From assembly GCA_902809935.1 (NCBI GenBank), contig LR778134.1, positions 930,001 through 994,000 on the forward strand: 64,000 nt of DNA, written 5' to 3'. The notes beneath the pieces were generated by a model, which made no database searches, was not told the DNA's origin, and saw nothing but the letters and a program-made list of their open reading frames with translations. How positions within the stretch are numbered: the first letter of the stretch is position 1; each line of letters starts with the position of its first letter. Positions 16,870-25,522 of the stretch are shown here, piece after piece. Source of the DNA: Ruminococcaceae bacterium BL-4. GTDB taxonomy: Bacteria > Bacillota > Clostridia > Oscillospirales > Acutalibacteraceae. The position numbers were made by a program, and so were the translations under genes.

Positions 16870-18375
16870 ATGGAGCATAAAGGATATTTTATGGGAATAG
16901 ATGCTGGAACAACTGGCACGACAGTGTTGATAATGGATGAGAAATGGAATGTTGCAGCAAAAGGTTATCAAAAACATATAATGAACAGCCCAAAACTAGG
17001 CTGGATGGAGCAGGACGCGAATGTTCTTTGGGAAGATTTGCTATGTGTAGTCAAGAAAGCGTTATCGCAGCTTCCCTTAAATGCAAGAATTTTAGGAATC
17101 GGACTTGACCACCAGGGAGAAAGCTGCTTGATTTGGGAAAAATCAACTGGAAATCCGCTTTCACAGGCAATTAATTGGCAGGACCGAAGAACGGTATCAG
17201 CGGTGGAAGAGTTAGCTGCGAAGTATGGGGAAGAAATTCAAAAACGGACGGGATTTTTTCCGGATTCTTATTTTAGCGCAGAAAAGTTTGTTTGGGAGTT
17301 GGACCAAATTCCAAATGGACATCAGAGGGCAAAAAGTGGAGAACTTTGTGCCGGAACACTTGGCAGTTGGTTTCTTTGGAAGATGACGGGAGGAAAAATC
17401 CATATGACGGATCCTTCCACTGCCTCGCGCACCATGCTTTATAACATTCACAGAGGGGGGTGGGATGACGAGATTTTAGAGATGCTTTCCCTTCCTCGTA
17501 AGATGCTCCCTCAAATTGGCAGCAGTGCACAACGATTCGGTATGACCCAACCGCAGTGCTTTTTGGGACTTCAAGCTCCTGTTTCAGGCTTAATAGTCGA
17601 TCAGCAGGCAGCGTTATTTGGGCAGTGCTGCTTTCATACAGGAATGATAAAAACGACTTATGGAACAGGCTGTTTTCTTCTTATGAATACAGGTCAGACC
17701 CCTATAAAGTCTCCAGGCGGACTTTTGACGACGGTAGCGTGGAATCTGGGGGAAAAGGATACATTTGCCTTAGATGGCGGTATTTATACGGCCGGCGCGG
17801 CGGTTAATTGGCTGCGTGAAAAGATGGGGATGATCGAGTCTTTTGAGCAAACACAGCAAATGGCAGAGAGCGTACAGGATAATGGCGGTATTTATTTTGT
17901 ACCGGCGTTTGTAGGATTGGCAGCTCCCCATTGGGATAGTTGTGCGCGTGGAACGATTTTTGGCATTAATTCTATGACAGAAAAAGAGCAGATTGTTCGG
18001 GCAACTCTGGAAAGTATTGCTTATCAGGTATCAGATAATCTTGATGTTATGATTAAAGATTCGGGATTTCCTATTGGAGTGATGCGAGCAGATGGCGGAA
18101 TGGCAGTTAATTCATTTTTGATGCAGTTTCAGGCGGATATTTTGAATATTCCAGTAGATGTCCCGGTGATTTCGGAAACCAGCAGCTTAGGAGCAGCTTA
18201 TCTCGCTGCTTTTGGAGAAGGTTGGTTTTCATCTTTGAGCGAGATTGAGTGTAATTGGCAGTTACAGTGTCGATACGAGCCAAAAATGTCAGATGATGAA
18301 CGGCAGACACTGCTCTACAACTGGCACAGAGCAGTGGAACGTTCACTTGGATGGCTTCAAAAGAAGACATCATAA
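16870..18375 (+). CDS. FGGY carbohydrate kinase, glycerol-kinase-like with altered glycerol site
   Basis: 501 residues, close to E. coli GlpK in length and sequence: GIDAGTTGTTVLIMD phosphate loop, NWQDRRT, PDSYFSAEK (Tyr135 equivalent), VDQQAALFGQ (Asp245 equivalent), TYGTGCFLLMNTG, APHWD and RADGG. The glycerol-binding motif QRETT of GlpK is QGESC here: Glu84 is kept but Arg83 is glycine (residue numbers coincide). Since Arg83 contacts glycerol in GlpK structures, the substrate may be a different polyol or triose. AAGGGGAAG precedes the ATG. First gene of a run with GlpA/GlpB-like flavoproteins, DUF1667 and EutH. Confidence 0.85.
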   Translation: MEHKGYFMGIDAGTTGTTVLIMDEKWNVAAKGYQKHIMNSPKLGWMEQDANVLWEDLLCVVKKALSQLPLNARILGIGLDHQGESCLIWEKSTGNPLSQAINWQDRRTVSAVEELAAKYGEEIQKRTGFFPDSYFSAEKFVWELDQIPNGHQRAKSGELCAGTLGSWFLWKMTGGKIHMTDPSTASRTMLYNIHRGGWDDEILEMLSLPRKMLPQIGSSAQRFGMTQPQCFLGLQAPVSGLIVDQQAALFGQCCFHTGMIKTTYGTGCFLLMNTGQTPIKSPGGLLTTVAWNLGEKDTFALDGGIYTAGAAVNWLREKMGMIESFEQTQQMAESVQDNGGIYFVPAFVGLAAPHWDSCARGTIFGINSMTEKEQIVRATLESIAYQVSDNLDVMIKDSGFPIGVMRADGGMAVNSFLMQFQADILNIPVDVPVISETSSLGAAYLAAFGEGWFSSLSEIECNWQLQCRYEPKMSDDERQTLLYNWHRAVERSLGWLQKKTS

Positions 18376-18396
18376 AGCTTTTTAGGAGGAAAAACA

Positions 18397-19836
18397 ATGA
18401 GAAGCACAGATGTGTTGGTTATTGGGGCCGGAGCGGTTGGTTGTTCCATCGCGCGGGAACTGACAAAATATCAGGTTCGCGTATTGGTGGTCGAAAAGAA
18501 GGAAGATGTTGGGGGAGATGCTTCCAAAGCAAACAGCGCAATCATTCATACGGGATATGATGCCTCTCCGGATACATTGGAATCTCAGTTAGTGGTTGCA
18601 GCAAACCCTATGTATGACAAGCTTACGAAAGATCTAGACGTCCCATTTTCAAGAATTGGAGGGATTCTTCCGGCAATCACACAAGAACAGTATGAAAAAT
18701 TACCGGCATTAAAAGAAAAGGCATTTAAAAACCGTGTATATGATGTGGAATATCTTCCAGGTAAGGAATTGCTTAAAATGGAGCCAAATTTGAACCCGGA
18801 GACAAAAGCAGGGTTATATATTCCGCGGGAGAGTATTATAGATCCATTCCTGTTAGTAGTTGGTTATGCTGAAAATGCACAGCAGAACGGTGCTGATTTT
18901 CTTCTTGGAACAGAAGTAACCGGGATGCATGTGGAGCAGGGAAAAATAACAGTGGTGGAAACAACAGCCGGGGAGATTTCCTGTAAATGGGTCGTCAATG
19001 CGGCTGGACTGCATTGTGATGAAATTGCAGCAATGGTCGGAAAAAATGATTACACAGTTAACCCACGAAAAGGACAATTTTATGTTCTTGATAAAAATAC
19101 ATCCTGTAAAGTAGAACATATTATATTGCCGATTCCAACGAAAGTTACAAAAGGAAAGCTAATGTGCCCAACTATTCACGGGAATATGTTGGTTGGTCCT
19201 ACAGCGGAGGATCTTTCGGATAAGGAGGATCGGTCAACAGATGCGGCAGGACTTAAAAGTGTTGCCCAAGATGTGCGGCATTTGATTCCGAATGTCAATC
19301 TTCGTGATACGATCACACAGTACAGCGGCCTGCGTCCAAATCGAAATCCGGAGGGACTGCATGTAGATACTTATGACGATTTAACAAATTATGTAAACCT
19401 ATCGGGAGTGCGTTCTACGGGATTAACGGCTTCTGCTTCTCTTGGAAAATATGTGGCACAGACCCTTTTAAAGATTGGAATGCCTGCAGAAATGAATCCT
19501 GATTTTAATCCGGTTCGAAAAGGAATTGTACGGTTCCGGGAGCTTACCCGGGAGCAGCAAGATGAAATGATCCAAAAAGATCCTTTATATGGCAGAGTGA
19601 TCTGTCGCTGTGAAACAATCACGGAAGGAGAAATCGTTGCGGCAATTCATAGCCCGATTCCTGCTCGGAGTATGGATGCGGTTAAACGCCGTGTGCGCGC
19701 AGGGCTCGGGCGCTGCCAAGGTGGATTTTGTGGGCCGAGAGTACTCGAAATTCTTGCACGCGAACTGGGAGTATCTGCTGAGGAAATCAATAAGAATGAT
19801 AAAGGTTCTTATATGATTGCCGGAAAAGTAAGATAA
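18397..19836 (+). CDS. GlpA-like FAD oxidoreductase with C-terminal BFD [2Fe-2S] domain
   Basis: 479 residues. N-terminal dinucleotide fold VLVIGAGAVGCSIARELTKY, a DAO-type FAD domain to about 370, a GVRSTGLTASASLGKYV flavin segment, then a BFD-like iron-sulfur domain with Cys ligands in VICRCETITEGEI and GRCQGGFCGP (about 402-451). This matches anaerobic glycerol-3-phosphate dehydrogenase subunit A-like proteins of Clostridia and L-2-hydroxyglutarate-oxidase-like relatives. AGGAGG lies before the ATG at 18397, 21 bases after the kinase. Expected to oxidise the kinase product and pass electrons to the next flavoprotein. Confidence 0.85.
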   Translation: MRSTDVLVIGAGAVGCSIARELTKYQVRVLVVEKKEDVGGDASKANSAIIHTGYDASPDTLESQLVVAANPMYDKLTKDLDVPFSRIGGILPAITQEQYEKLPALKEKAFKNRVYDVEYLPGKELLKMEPNLNPETKAGLYIPRESIIDPFLLVVGYAENAQQNGADFLLGTEVTGMHVEQGKITVVETTAGEISCKWVVNAAGLHCDEIAAMVGKNDYTVNPRKGQFYVLDKNTSCKVEHIILPIPTKVTKGKLMCPTIHGNMLVGPTAEDLSDKEDRSTDAAGLKSVAQDVRHLIPNVNLRDTITQYSGLRPNRNPEGLHVDTYDDLTNYVNLSGVRSTGLTASASLGKYVAQTLLKIGMPAEMNPDFNPVRKGIVRFRELTREQQDEMIQKDPLYGRVICRCETITEGEIVAAIHSPIPARSMDAVKRRVRAGLGRCQGGFCGPRVLEILARELGVSAEEINKNDKGSYMIAGKVR

Positions 19837-19849
19837 GGGGGATTACATA

Positions 19850-21109
19850 ATGTATGAAATTACATGTGATGTAGCGGTGATCGGAGCAGGTCCAGCAGGG
19901 CTTGCAGCAGCTGTGGCAGCGAAAAAGCAGGGTGCAGAGAAAGTATTGATTATTGAACGTGACACCGCATTGGGAGGCATTTTGCAGCAGTGCGTGCATC
20001 CGGGGTTCGGTTTGTCATTTTTTAAGGAAGAACTCACCGGCCCCGAATATGCGGGGAGGTTTATTGAAAAAGTGGAGCAGGCCGGGATTCAAACACTGCT
20101 GGATACTATGGTCTTGGAAGTTCGGCAAGATGGAACGATCTATTGCACGAATTCCCACTATGGAATAACGATGGTAAAAGCCAAAAGTGTAGTTCTTGCA
20201 ATGGGATGCCGTGAAAAGACCCGGGGAAATATTCAGATCCCTGGGACCCGTCCAGCAGGAATTTATACCGCCGGTTCCGCTCAGAGAATGGTCAATCGGC
20301 AGAATGAAATGGTCGGAAAAAAAGTAGTGATTTTAGGCTCCGGAGATATTGGGATGATTATGGCACGCCGCCTTACATTAGAAGGAGCCAGGGTAGTCGC
20401 GGTAGTAGAAGTCATGGATTATCTTGCAGGATTGATTCGTAATCGGGTACAGTGTTTGGACGATTTTGGAATTCCATTGCTGCTCTCTCATACTGTAACA
20501 AGAATTGTTGGAAATCAGCGTGTAGAGGGAGTCTATGTAGCAAAGGTTGATAAGAACCGTATCCCGATTCCAAATACAGAAAAGTTTTTTGACTGCGATA
20601 CCTTGTTGCTTTCAGTCGGTTTGATTCCTGAAAATGAACTTTCAAGAGCAGCCAAAGTCGAAATGGACAGCGTAACAAACGGACCGATCGTCAATCAGTA
20701 TATGCAGACCAGTGCTTCCAGTCTTTTTGCCTGCGGAAATGTCGTTCATGTAAACGACTTGGTGGATAATGTTTCAGCAGAAAGTATGCTGGCTGGGAAA
20801 AGTGCGGCTAAATATGCGATGGGACAGCTTCCGTTTTCTAAGTGGGTTGTAAAATGCCAGCCGGGAGAAAATGTGCGGTATCTTTGTCCGCAAAAAATTG
20901 CCGTTTCCGACGAAGCGGAAGATACAATGGTTTATTTTCGTGTCAAGCAGCCGCAGAAAGAAACGACATTAAAAGTATCCTGTGATGGAGGATTGCTTTT
21001 CGAAAAACGTCTGCCTCGTGTGAATCCCGGCGAAATGCAGCATGTCTGTGTTCCTATCGCTTCACTTTCAGGGAAAACGCTTACAGTTGATGCGGAAAAG
21101 AGGATTTGA
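19850..21109 (+). CDS. FAD/NAD-dependent oxidoreductase (GlpB-like partner)
   Basis: 419 residues. Two nucleotide-binding folds: CDVAVIGAGPAGLAAAVAAKKQG at the N-terminus (FAD) and GKKVVILGSGDIGMIMARRLTLEGA near 155 (NAD(P)H). A C-terminal region of about 90 residues is specific to this clostridial family. GGILQQCVHPGFG near 42-54 and the ACGNVVHVNDLVD flavin motif fit the pyridine-nucleotide-disulfide oxidoreductase group found with GlpA and DUF1667 proteins. It starts 13 bases after the previous gene. Probable role: link the GlpA-like dehydrogenase to NAD(P) or another carrier. Confidence 0.83.
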   Translation: MYEITCDVAVIGAGPAGLAAAVAAKKQGAEKVLIIERDTALGGILQQCVHPGFGLSFFKEELTGPEYAGRFIEKVEQAGIQTLLDTMVLEVRQDGTIYCTNSHYGITMVKAKSVVLAMGCREKTRGNIQIPGTRPAGIYTAGSAQRMVNRQNEMVGKKVVILGSGDIGMIMARRLTLEGARVVAVVEVMDYLAGLIRNRVQCLDDFGIPLLLSHTVTRIVGNQRVEGVYVAKVDKNRIPIPNTEKFFDCDTLLLSVGLIPENELSRAAKVEMDSVTNGPIVNQYMQTSASSLFACGNVVHVNDLVDNVSAESMLAGKSAAKYAMGQLPFSKWVVKCQPGENVRYLCPQKIAVSDEAEDTMVYFRVKQPQKETTLKVSCDGGLLFEKRLPRVNPGEMQHVCVPIASLSGKTLTVDAEKRI

Positions 21110-21111
21110 TC

Positions 21112-21480
21112 ATGGAAAAAGAAATTACTTGTACAGTTTGTCCGATGGGGTGCAGAATCACTGTTTGCGGAGAAGGAGAAGTGATTCGTTCGGTAAAAGG
21201 TTATACTTGTGCTCGCGGAGAACAGTATGCCCGCAGCGAATTTGTTCATCCGGTACGAATTTTGACCTCTACTGCTTTAGTAAGCGGGAGTAATGAGCCG
21301 CTTGTAGCGGTGCGTTCCAACCGTCCGTTGCCAAAAGAATTGTTGATGAACTGTATGAAAAAAATTCATATGCTCCATTTACAGGCTCCGGTCCATTGTT
21401 ATCAGGTGCTGATTCCCAACATTATGGATACCGGGGTGGATATTGTTGCTAGCGGAGAAGCGAAAAGACAGAATTCGTAG
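21112..21480 (+). CDS. DUF1667 small cysteine-motif protein
   Basis: 122 residues. The N-terminus EITCTVCPMGCRITV, followed by YTCARGEQYA, carries the C-x2-C-x3-C plus C pattern of DUF1667, probably a metal or Fe-S site. Family members lie next to GlpA-like and NAD-flavoprotein genes in many anaerobes, as here, and are thought to be a third subunit. The ATG at 21112 is 2 bases after the preceding TGA, so translation is coupled. Confidence 0.85.
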   Translation: MEKEITCTVCPMGCRITVCGEGEVIRSVKGYTCARGEQYARSEFVHPVRILTSTALVSGSNEPLVAVRSNRPLPKELLMNCMKKIHMLHLQAPVHCYQVLIPNIMDTGVDIVASGEAKRQNS

Positions 21481-21524
21481 ATTGAAAAATAAAATTTAAA
21501 AAGCGTGGGAAGGAGAAGTGGAGA

Positions 21525-22625
21525 GTGAATTTTCAAATGGTCCTAACAGCAATTATGGCTGTCTTTTTGCTGTTGGGCGCATTGGATGATATTTTTGGGA
21601 ACCGATTTGGGTTGGGTAAAGAATTTGAAAATGGATTTCAGTCAGCGGGAAGATTGATTCTGTGCATGTCAGGCTTTATGGTTTTGGCACCGGTAGCGGC
21701 ACATAGTTTGGGATTCGTTTTAGCTCCGATTTTTCAGTCTATTGGAGCGGACCCTTCCAGTTTTGCGGGTTTAGTGATTGCAAATGATTCAGGCGGATAT
21801 GTGTTGGCAACGGAGATGGCAAACGATCCGCAGGCTGGAATTTACAATGGAATGATTGTAGGCTCTATGTTGGGGACAACGATCATGTTTCAGTTGCCTT
21901 TAATGATGACTTTTACAAAGAAAAAAGAACGTCCGGCAGCGATTTATGGAATGATAGCCGGAGTGGCAACCGTTCCACTGGGATGTCTTGCAGGTGGTTT
22001 GGCAGCAGGTTTTCCTTTTTCGATGCTGCTTTTTAATACCATACCGGTATTGATCGTTTCAGCAGCCCTTCTAATTGCTTTGCTGCTTTTGGGAGAAAAG
22101 ATTGTGCCTGCTTTTTCGATTTTTGGGAAAATCATGTTAGGAATTTCGATAACGGGTCTGGCAATTGCTGGATTTTCTCAGCTGACAGGACTGAAAGTTT
22201 TAGATGGAATGGGTAACATCAATGAAGTGTTTCAGATTGTTGGTGGAATCACGATCTTTTTAGCGGGAGCATTTCCGTTGCTTTTTGTATTGCGAAAAGT
22301 TGGGCACAAAGGACTGGAGCGTATCGGCAAACGGATGAAAATCAATAAAACTTCTGTAACGGGGCTTTTGATTACGCTTGCGAACCCTTTACCTACGATG
22401 GAAATGCTGTCTGATATGGACGACCGAGGGAGAATGTTGAATATTTCTCTGATTGTATCTGCATCCTGCACATTCGGTGATCATATGGCATATGCTTCCC
22501 AGACGCTTCCACAGATTGTTCCTGCACTGATTTTTGGAAAATTGGTGGGGGGCTTTAGCGGGATGCTCTTGGCAGTCTTTTTGGCTCCCCGACTTTTAGA
22601 AAAAATAAAGCATAGTAATACTTAA
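21525..22625 (+). CDS. eutH: EutH-family permease
   Basis: 366 residues, about 10 membrane helices. EutH features: ALDDIFGNRFGLGKEFENGF near 19-38, IGADPSSFAGLVIANDSGGYVLATEMANDPQAGIYNGMIVGSMLGTTIMF (about 75-125) and TLANPLPTMEMLSDMDDRGRMLN near 285-307. EutH lets ethanolamine enter at low pH and normally sits in eut operons. No ethanolamine ammonia-lyase, microcompartment or EutT gene is present here; it closes a kinase/GlpAB-like operon instead. GTG at 21525 follows AAGGAG. Family assignment is strong, substrate uncertain. Confidence 0.85.
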   Translation: MNFQMVLTAIMAVFLLLGALDDIFGNRFGLGKEFENGFQSAGRLILCMSGFMVLAPVAAHSLGFVLAPIFQSIGADPSSFAGLVIANDSGGYVLATEMANDPQAGIYNGMIVGSMLGTTIMFQLPLMMTFTKKKERPAAIYGMIAGVATVPLGCLAGGLAAGFPFSMLLFNTIPVLIVSAALLIALLLLGEKIVPAFSIFGKIMLGISITGLAIAGFSQLTGLKVLDGMGNINEVFQIVGGITIFLAGAFPLLFVLRKVGHKGLERIGKRMKINKTSVTGLLITLANPLPTMEMLSDMDDRGRMLNISLIVSASCTFGDHMAYASQTLPQIVPALIFGKLVGGFSGMLLAVFLAPRLLEKIKHSNT

Positions 22626-22744
22626 AAACTGTTTTTTTTAATTTAATAAGGGAACCATATAAAAACAGATTAAAACCATCTAGAGATTATGTAAATCAAA
22701 TTTAGGCGTTTTAATCAATTTTTTAAAACAAATTATATTCATGA

Positions 22745-22773
22745 TTGACAAAAATTCTCTTTCTTATTAAAAT
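22745..22773 (+). promoter_or_regulatory. Consensus promoter of the GntR gene
   Basis: TTGACA at 22745-22750, 17-base spacer, TAAAAT at 22768-22773. It shows that the regulator starts at 22799, not at the in-frame TTG inside the -35 box. Confidence 0.8.
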
Positions 22774-22798
22774 GATTTCAGTAGAAGGAGATGAGAAA

Positions 22799-23449
22799 AT
22801 GGGTCGTTCTCTAAAAGAAGATGTTTACTGTAGATTAAAAGAAGAGATCTTATACGGACAATTTAATCCAAATGTAGTCCTTACCGAGGGAGAAATTGCG
22901 CAGAAATTTTTGGTGAGCAGAACCCCGGCGCGGCAAGCACTGCAAAAATTAGAGAACGAAAACATGATCAAAAGGAATTCCAGCGGCTGTGGCTGGACCA
23001 TTACTGTGGTTCGTTTAGAAGAAATTCATGAAATGCTTGAGTTGGATTGCGCTTTGGTGGATCTGATGATCTGTCACACAATGCAACGGATTACAGAAGA
23101 AAGCGTTCTTTCTTTAGAAAAACAGTTGGAGCAAATTGGGCTGCTTGTGGAGCAGCGAGAGATTCATCATGCTGCAGATTTGTGCCGTCAGTTCCGAATT
23201 TCTATTATGGAGGAGGCAAAAATGCCGCTTGTGCTGAAAGTATGGCTTTCTATTCCTCCGCTTTGTAATTTTAATTGGCTTTGGAACGGGATTCCACTGG
23301 AAAAACATCTTCATTCGATTGCAGATAATAGGGTTTTGATGGAGGCAATTAAAGAAAGAGATGCTCTGAAATTTGAGAAGACATATCGCCGTCATACAGA
23401 AGAATATTTTGAGTGGTGTACTGAGGTATATCAAAGATTTCAGCTTTGA
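22799..23449 (+). CDS. GntR family transcriptional regulator
   Basis: 216 residues. N-terminal winged helix: SLKEDVYCRLKEEILYGQFNPNVVLTEGEIAQKFLVSRTPARQALQKLENENMIKR. The C-terminal half is a short all-helical effector domain resembling FCD, but the usual metal-binding histidines are not obvious. AGAAGGAGATGAG precedes the ATG. It has its own promoter and terminator and sits directly before the GltS-like/amino-acid dehydrogenase operon on the same strand, so it is the likely local regulator. Confidence 0.85.
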   Translation: MGRSLKEDVYCRLKEEILYGQFNPNVVLTEGEIAQKFLVSRTPARQALQKLENENMIKRNSSGCGWTITVVRLEEIHEMLELDCALVDLMICHTMQRITEESVLSLEKQLEQIGLLVEQREIHHAADLCRQFRISIMEEAKMPLVLKVWLSIPPLCNFNWLWNGIPLEKHLHSIADNRVLMEAIKERDALKFEKTYRRHTEEYFEWCTEVYQRFQL

Positions 23450-23564
23450 TTTTTTATAAACTTTAAAAAATAAGGTAAAATGTATTTTTTTTAGTACGCC
23501 TTAGAATATTGACTTTCATAACAAAGAAATTTATAGTAAAGATATTCCGGAAAAAGAAAAGCTC

Positions 23565-23608
23565 AAAGAGGAGTTCATGACATTCGTTTGTCATGGGCTC
23601 CTTTTTTG
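23565..23608 (+). terminator. Terminator after the GntR gene
   Basis: GAGGAGTTCATGACA/TGTCATGGGCTCCTT stem with T7 tail. The rest of 23450-23737 is AT-rich and holds no evident gene. Confidence 0.75.
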
Positions 23609-23737
23609 ATGCCAAAAAGACTAGTCTTTCTATATTACATGTGATGGCCCTGGCAATTTTGAACAATGACGTTCTTTCCTTCGAGTTAACTTGCTTTTGG
23701 GTTTACACTTGTCTGATTTAAGAAAGAAGGAAACATC

Positions 23738-25189
23738 ATGGAATTTTCGGCAACAACTTTGTTTTATGACTTTGCGATTATGTCCGCGTTACTGTTTATT
23801 GCAAATATTCTGCGGACAAAATTGAAATTCTTGCAAAATTGGTATATCCCATCTTCGCTAGTAGCAGGAATCTTAGGGGTAATCGGTGGAAAATATTTTA
23901 TGAATGTTTTGCCGCTGAGCAGCAGTATTTCAGTCTATCCAAGCATCATGATTTCGGTATTGTTTGGAACATTGCTGATCGGCCGCAGACAAAAAACAAA
24001 ATTTAAAGAGACAATCAAAAGTGTTGGCGACACTTTTGCAGTGACTACTAGTGGAATTATGATCCAGTGGGGAGTCGGGATTGCAGCGTCTTTGATTTTG
24101 GCGGCCACAATTTTCCCAGATCTAAACCCAGGCTTTGGAATGCTGATGGCATCCGGATTTGAAGGCGGCCATGGAACTGCCGCTGCTGTCGGAGCAGCTC
24201 TTTCAGAGGGATGCGGTTGGACTTCCGCTACTTCAATCGGGCAGACATTTGCAACGATTGGTATGTTGATGGGAATCTTTATTGGAATCCTTTTGATTAA
24301 TATCGGAACACGCAAAAAATGGACCCGTCTGATCAAAGAGGTTAGCGGGCTTTCGCAGGAAATGAAAACAGGGCTAGTAGAAGAAAAGGATCAGAAATCG
24401 GTTGGCAAGGCAACTGTGAATTCGATTTCGATTGATCCTTTGGCATGGCATCTCTGTATTATTTTAGCTGCAGTAGGCGGCGCATATCTTTTAAACAATG
24501 TGCTCAAGAGCATTTGGCCTGCTTTTTCCGTACCGACTTACGGAATTGCATTGATTTGCGGTTGGCTGATGAATAAATTGCTGCGAGCTGTGAAACTGGA
24601 TCGTTATGTAGATCAGCAGCTGATTACAAGGATTGGTTCCTGTGTGACTGATTATTTGGTTGGATTCGGCGTTGCATCGATTAATATCAGTGTTGTTATC
24701 AGCTATGCGGTGCCGCTGATTATCATCTCTCTGCTTGGCCTTGCATGCTGCCTGATATGGCTTTTGGTGGTATCTCGCCGGATTTTCCACAATTATTGGT
24801 TCGAGCGTGGAATTTATATCTTTGGAATGTGCACCGGTGTTATGGCGATCGGCGTTATCCTGTATCGTATTAGTGACCCGGATTATAAAGCACCGGTTTT
24901 GGAAGATGTTGGAGTGGCCGGAATCTTTACAACCTTTGTGGATATGTTCCAGGTTTCTATGATACCGATCATGTTTATGAGCGGACAGTTGATTCCGGCA
25001 ATGATAATCTGGCTGATTGTGCCTTTGGTGATCGTAACTGTTAGTGCAGGCATTTATAAATGGAAAAAAGGAACAGGAGCCGAGTTACGTCCGGGAGAAG
25101 AAGACTCTGCAGTGAATTATAAGGGAATTCTAGAAGGCACGGAATCTCCTGCTGTCGTTGTAAAAGGAACTTCAGCAGAGGAACTTTGA
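23738..25189 (+). CDS. GltS-like sodium/glutamate symporter family protein
   Basis: 483 residues, about 12 helices. Matches the GltS fold: WYIPSSLVAGILGVIGGKYF near 38-57, GFGMLMASGFEGGHGTAAAVGAALSEGCGW near 139-168, and a second inverted half with TRIGSCVTDYLVGFGVASIN near 297. It is about 80 residues longer than classical GltS (near 400), mainly a central loop and a C-terminal tail, and the GGHGTA motif differs from the GGVGTA of the second GltS at 51 kb. First of five genes followed by an FAD/Fe-S amino-acid dehydrogenase, so it may import that enzyme's substrate rather than glutamate (inference). Confidence 0.8.
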   Translation: MEFSATTLFYDFAIMSALLFIANILRTKLKFLQNWYIPSSLVAGILGVIGGKYFMNVLPLSSSISVYPSIMISVLFGTLLIGRRQKTKFKETIKSVGDTFAVTTSGIMIQWGVGIAASLILAATIFPDLNPGFGMLMASGFEGGHGTAAAVGAALSEGCGWTSATSIGQTFATIGMLMGIFIGILLINIGTRKKWTRLIKEVSGLSQEMKTGLVEEKDQKSVGKATVNSISIDPLAWHLCIILAAVGGAYLLNNVLKSIWPAFSVPTYGIALICGWLMNKLLRAVKLDRYVDQQLITRIGSCVTDYLVGFGVASINISVVISYAVPLIIISLLGLACCLIWLLVVSRRIFHNYWFERGIYIFGMCTGVMAIGVILYRISDPDYKAPVLEDVGVAGIFTTFVDMFQVSMIPIMFMSGQLIPAMIIWLIVPLVIVTVSAGIYKWKKGTGAELRPGEEDSAVNYKGILEGTESPAVVVKGTSAEEL

Positions 25190-25207
25190 ATATAAGGGGC
25201 GAATATC

Positions 25208-25516
25208 GTGAGAATTCAGAAACATCCGATTTTGGGAGAATTTCAAAAAGGTGAATTGGTCACCTTCACATTGGACGGAAAAGAAATGCAGGGATACGAA
25301 GGAGAACCGATTGCTGCAGCTTTGCGTGCGGCGGGGGTGATGACTCATCGCTATACTTCTCGTTTTGGAAAACCGCGCGGCGTGTTTTGTGCGATTGGGC
25401 GCTGTACGGACTGCGTCATGATTGTGGATGGAAAACCCAATATCCGTACTTGTGTAACACCGCTCAAGGCCGGTATGAAGGTACAGACACAATATGGCAT
25501 CAAGGCAAAGGAGTAA
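25208..25516 (+). CDS. Small [2Fe-2S] subunit of an amino-acid dehydrogenase complex (HcnA / gamma type)
   Basis: 102 residues. A Fer2_4-type domain: VTFTLDGKEMQGYEGEPIAAALRAAGV, then the cluster cysteines in FCAIGRCTDCVMIVDG and, about 15 residues on, a fourth in NIRTCVTPL. Equivalent to HcnA, the gamma subunit of D-hydroxyproline or proline dehydrogenase, or the N-terminal part of sarcosine oxidase alpha. GTG at 25208 is the start; it lies 18 bases after the symporter stop. The following gene encodes the FAD/NAD partner that is fused to this domain in sarcosine oxidases. Confidence 0.85.
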   Translation: MRIQKHPILGEFQKGELVTFTLDGKEMQGYEGEPIAAALRAAGVMTHRYTSRFGKPRGVFCAIGRCTDCVMIVDGKPNIRTCVTPLKAGMKVQTQYGIKAKE

Positions 25517-25522
25517 GCGAAT

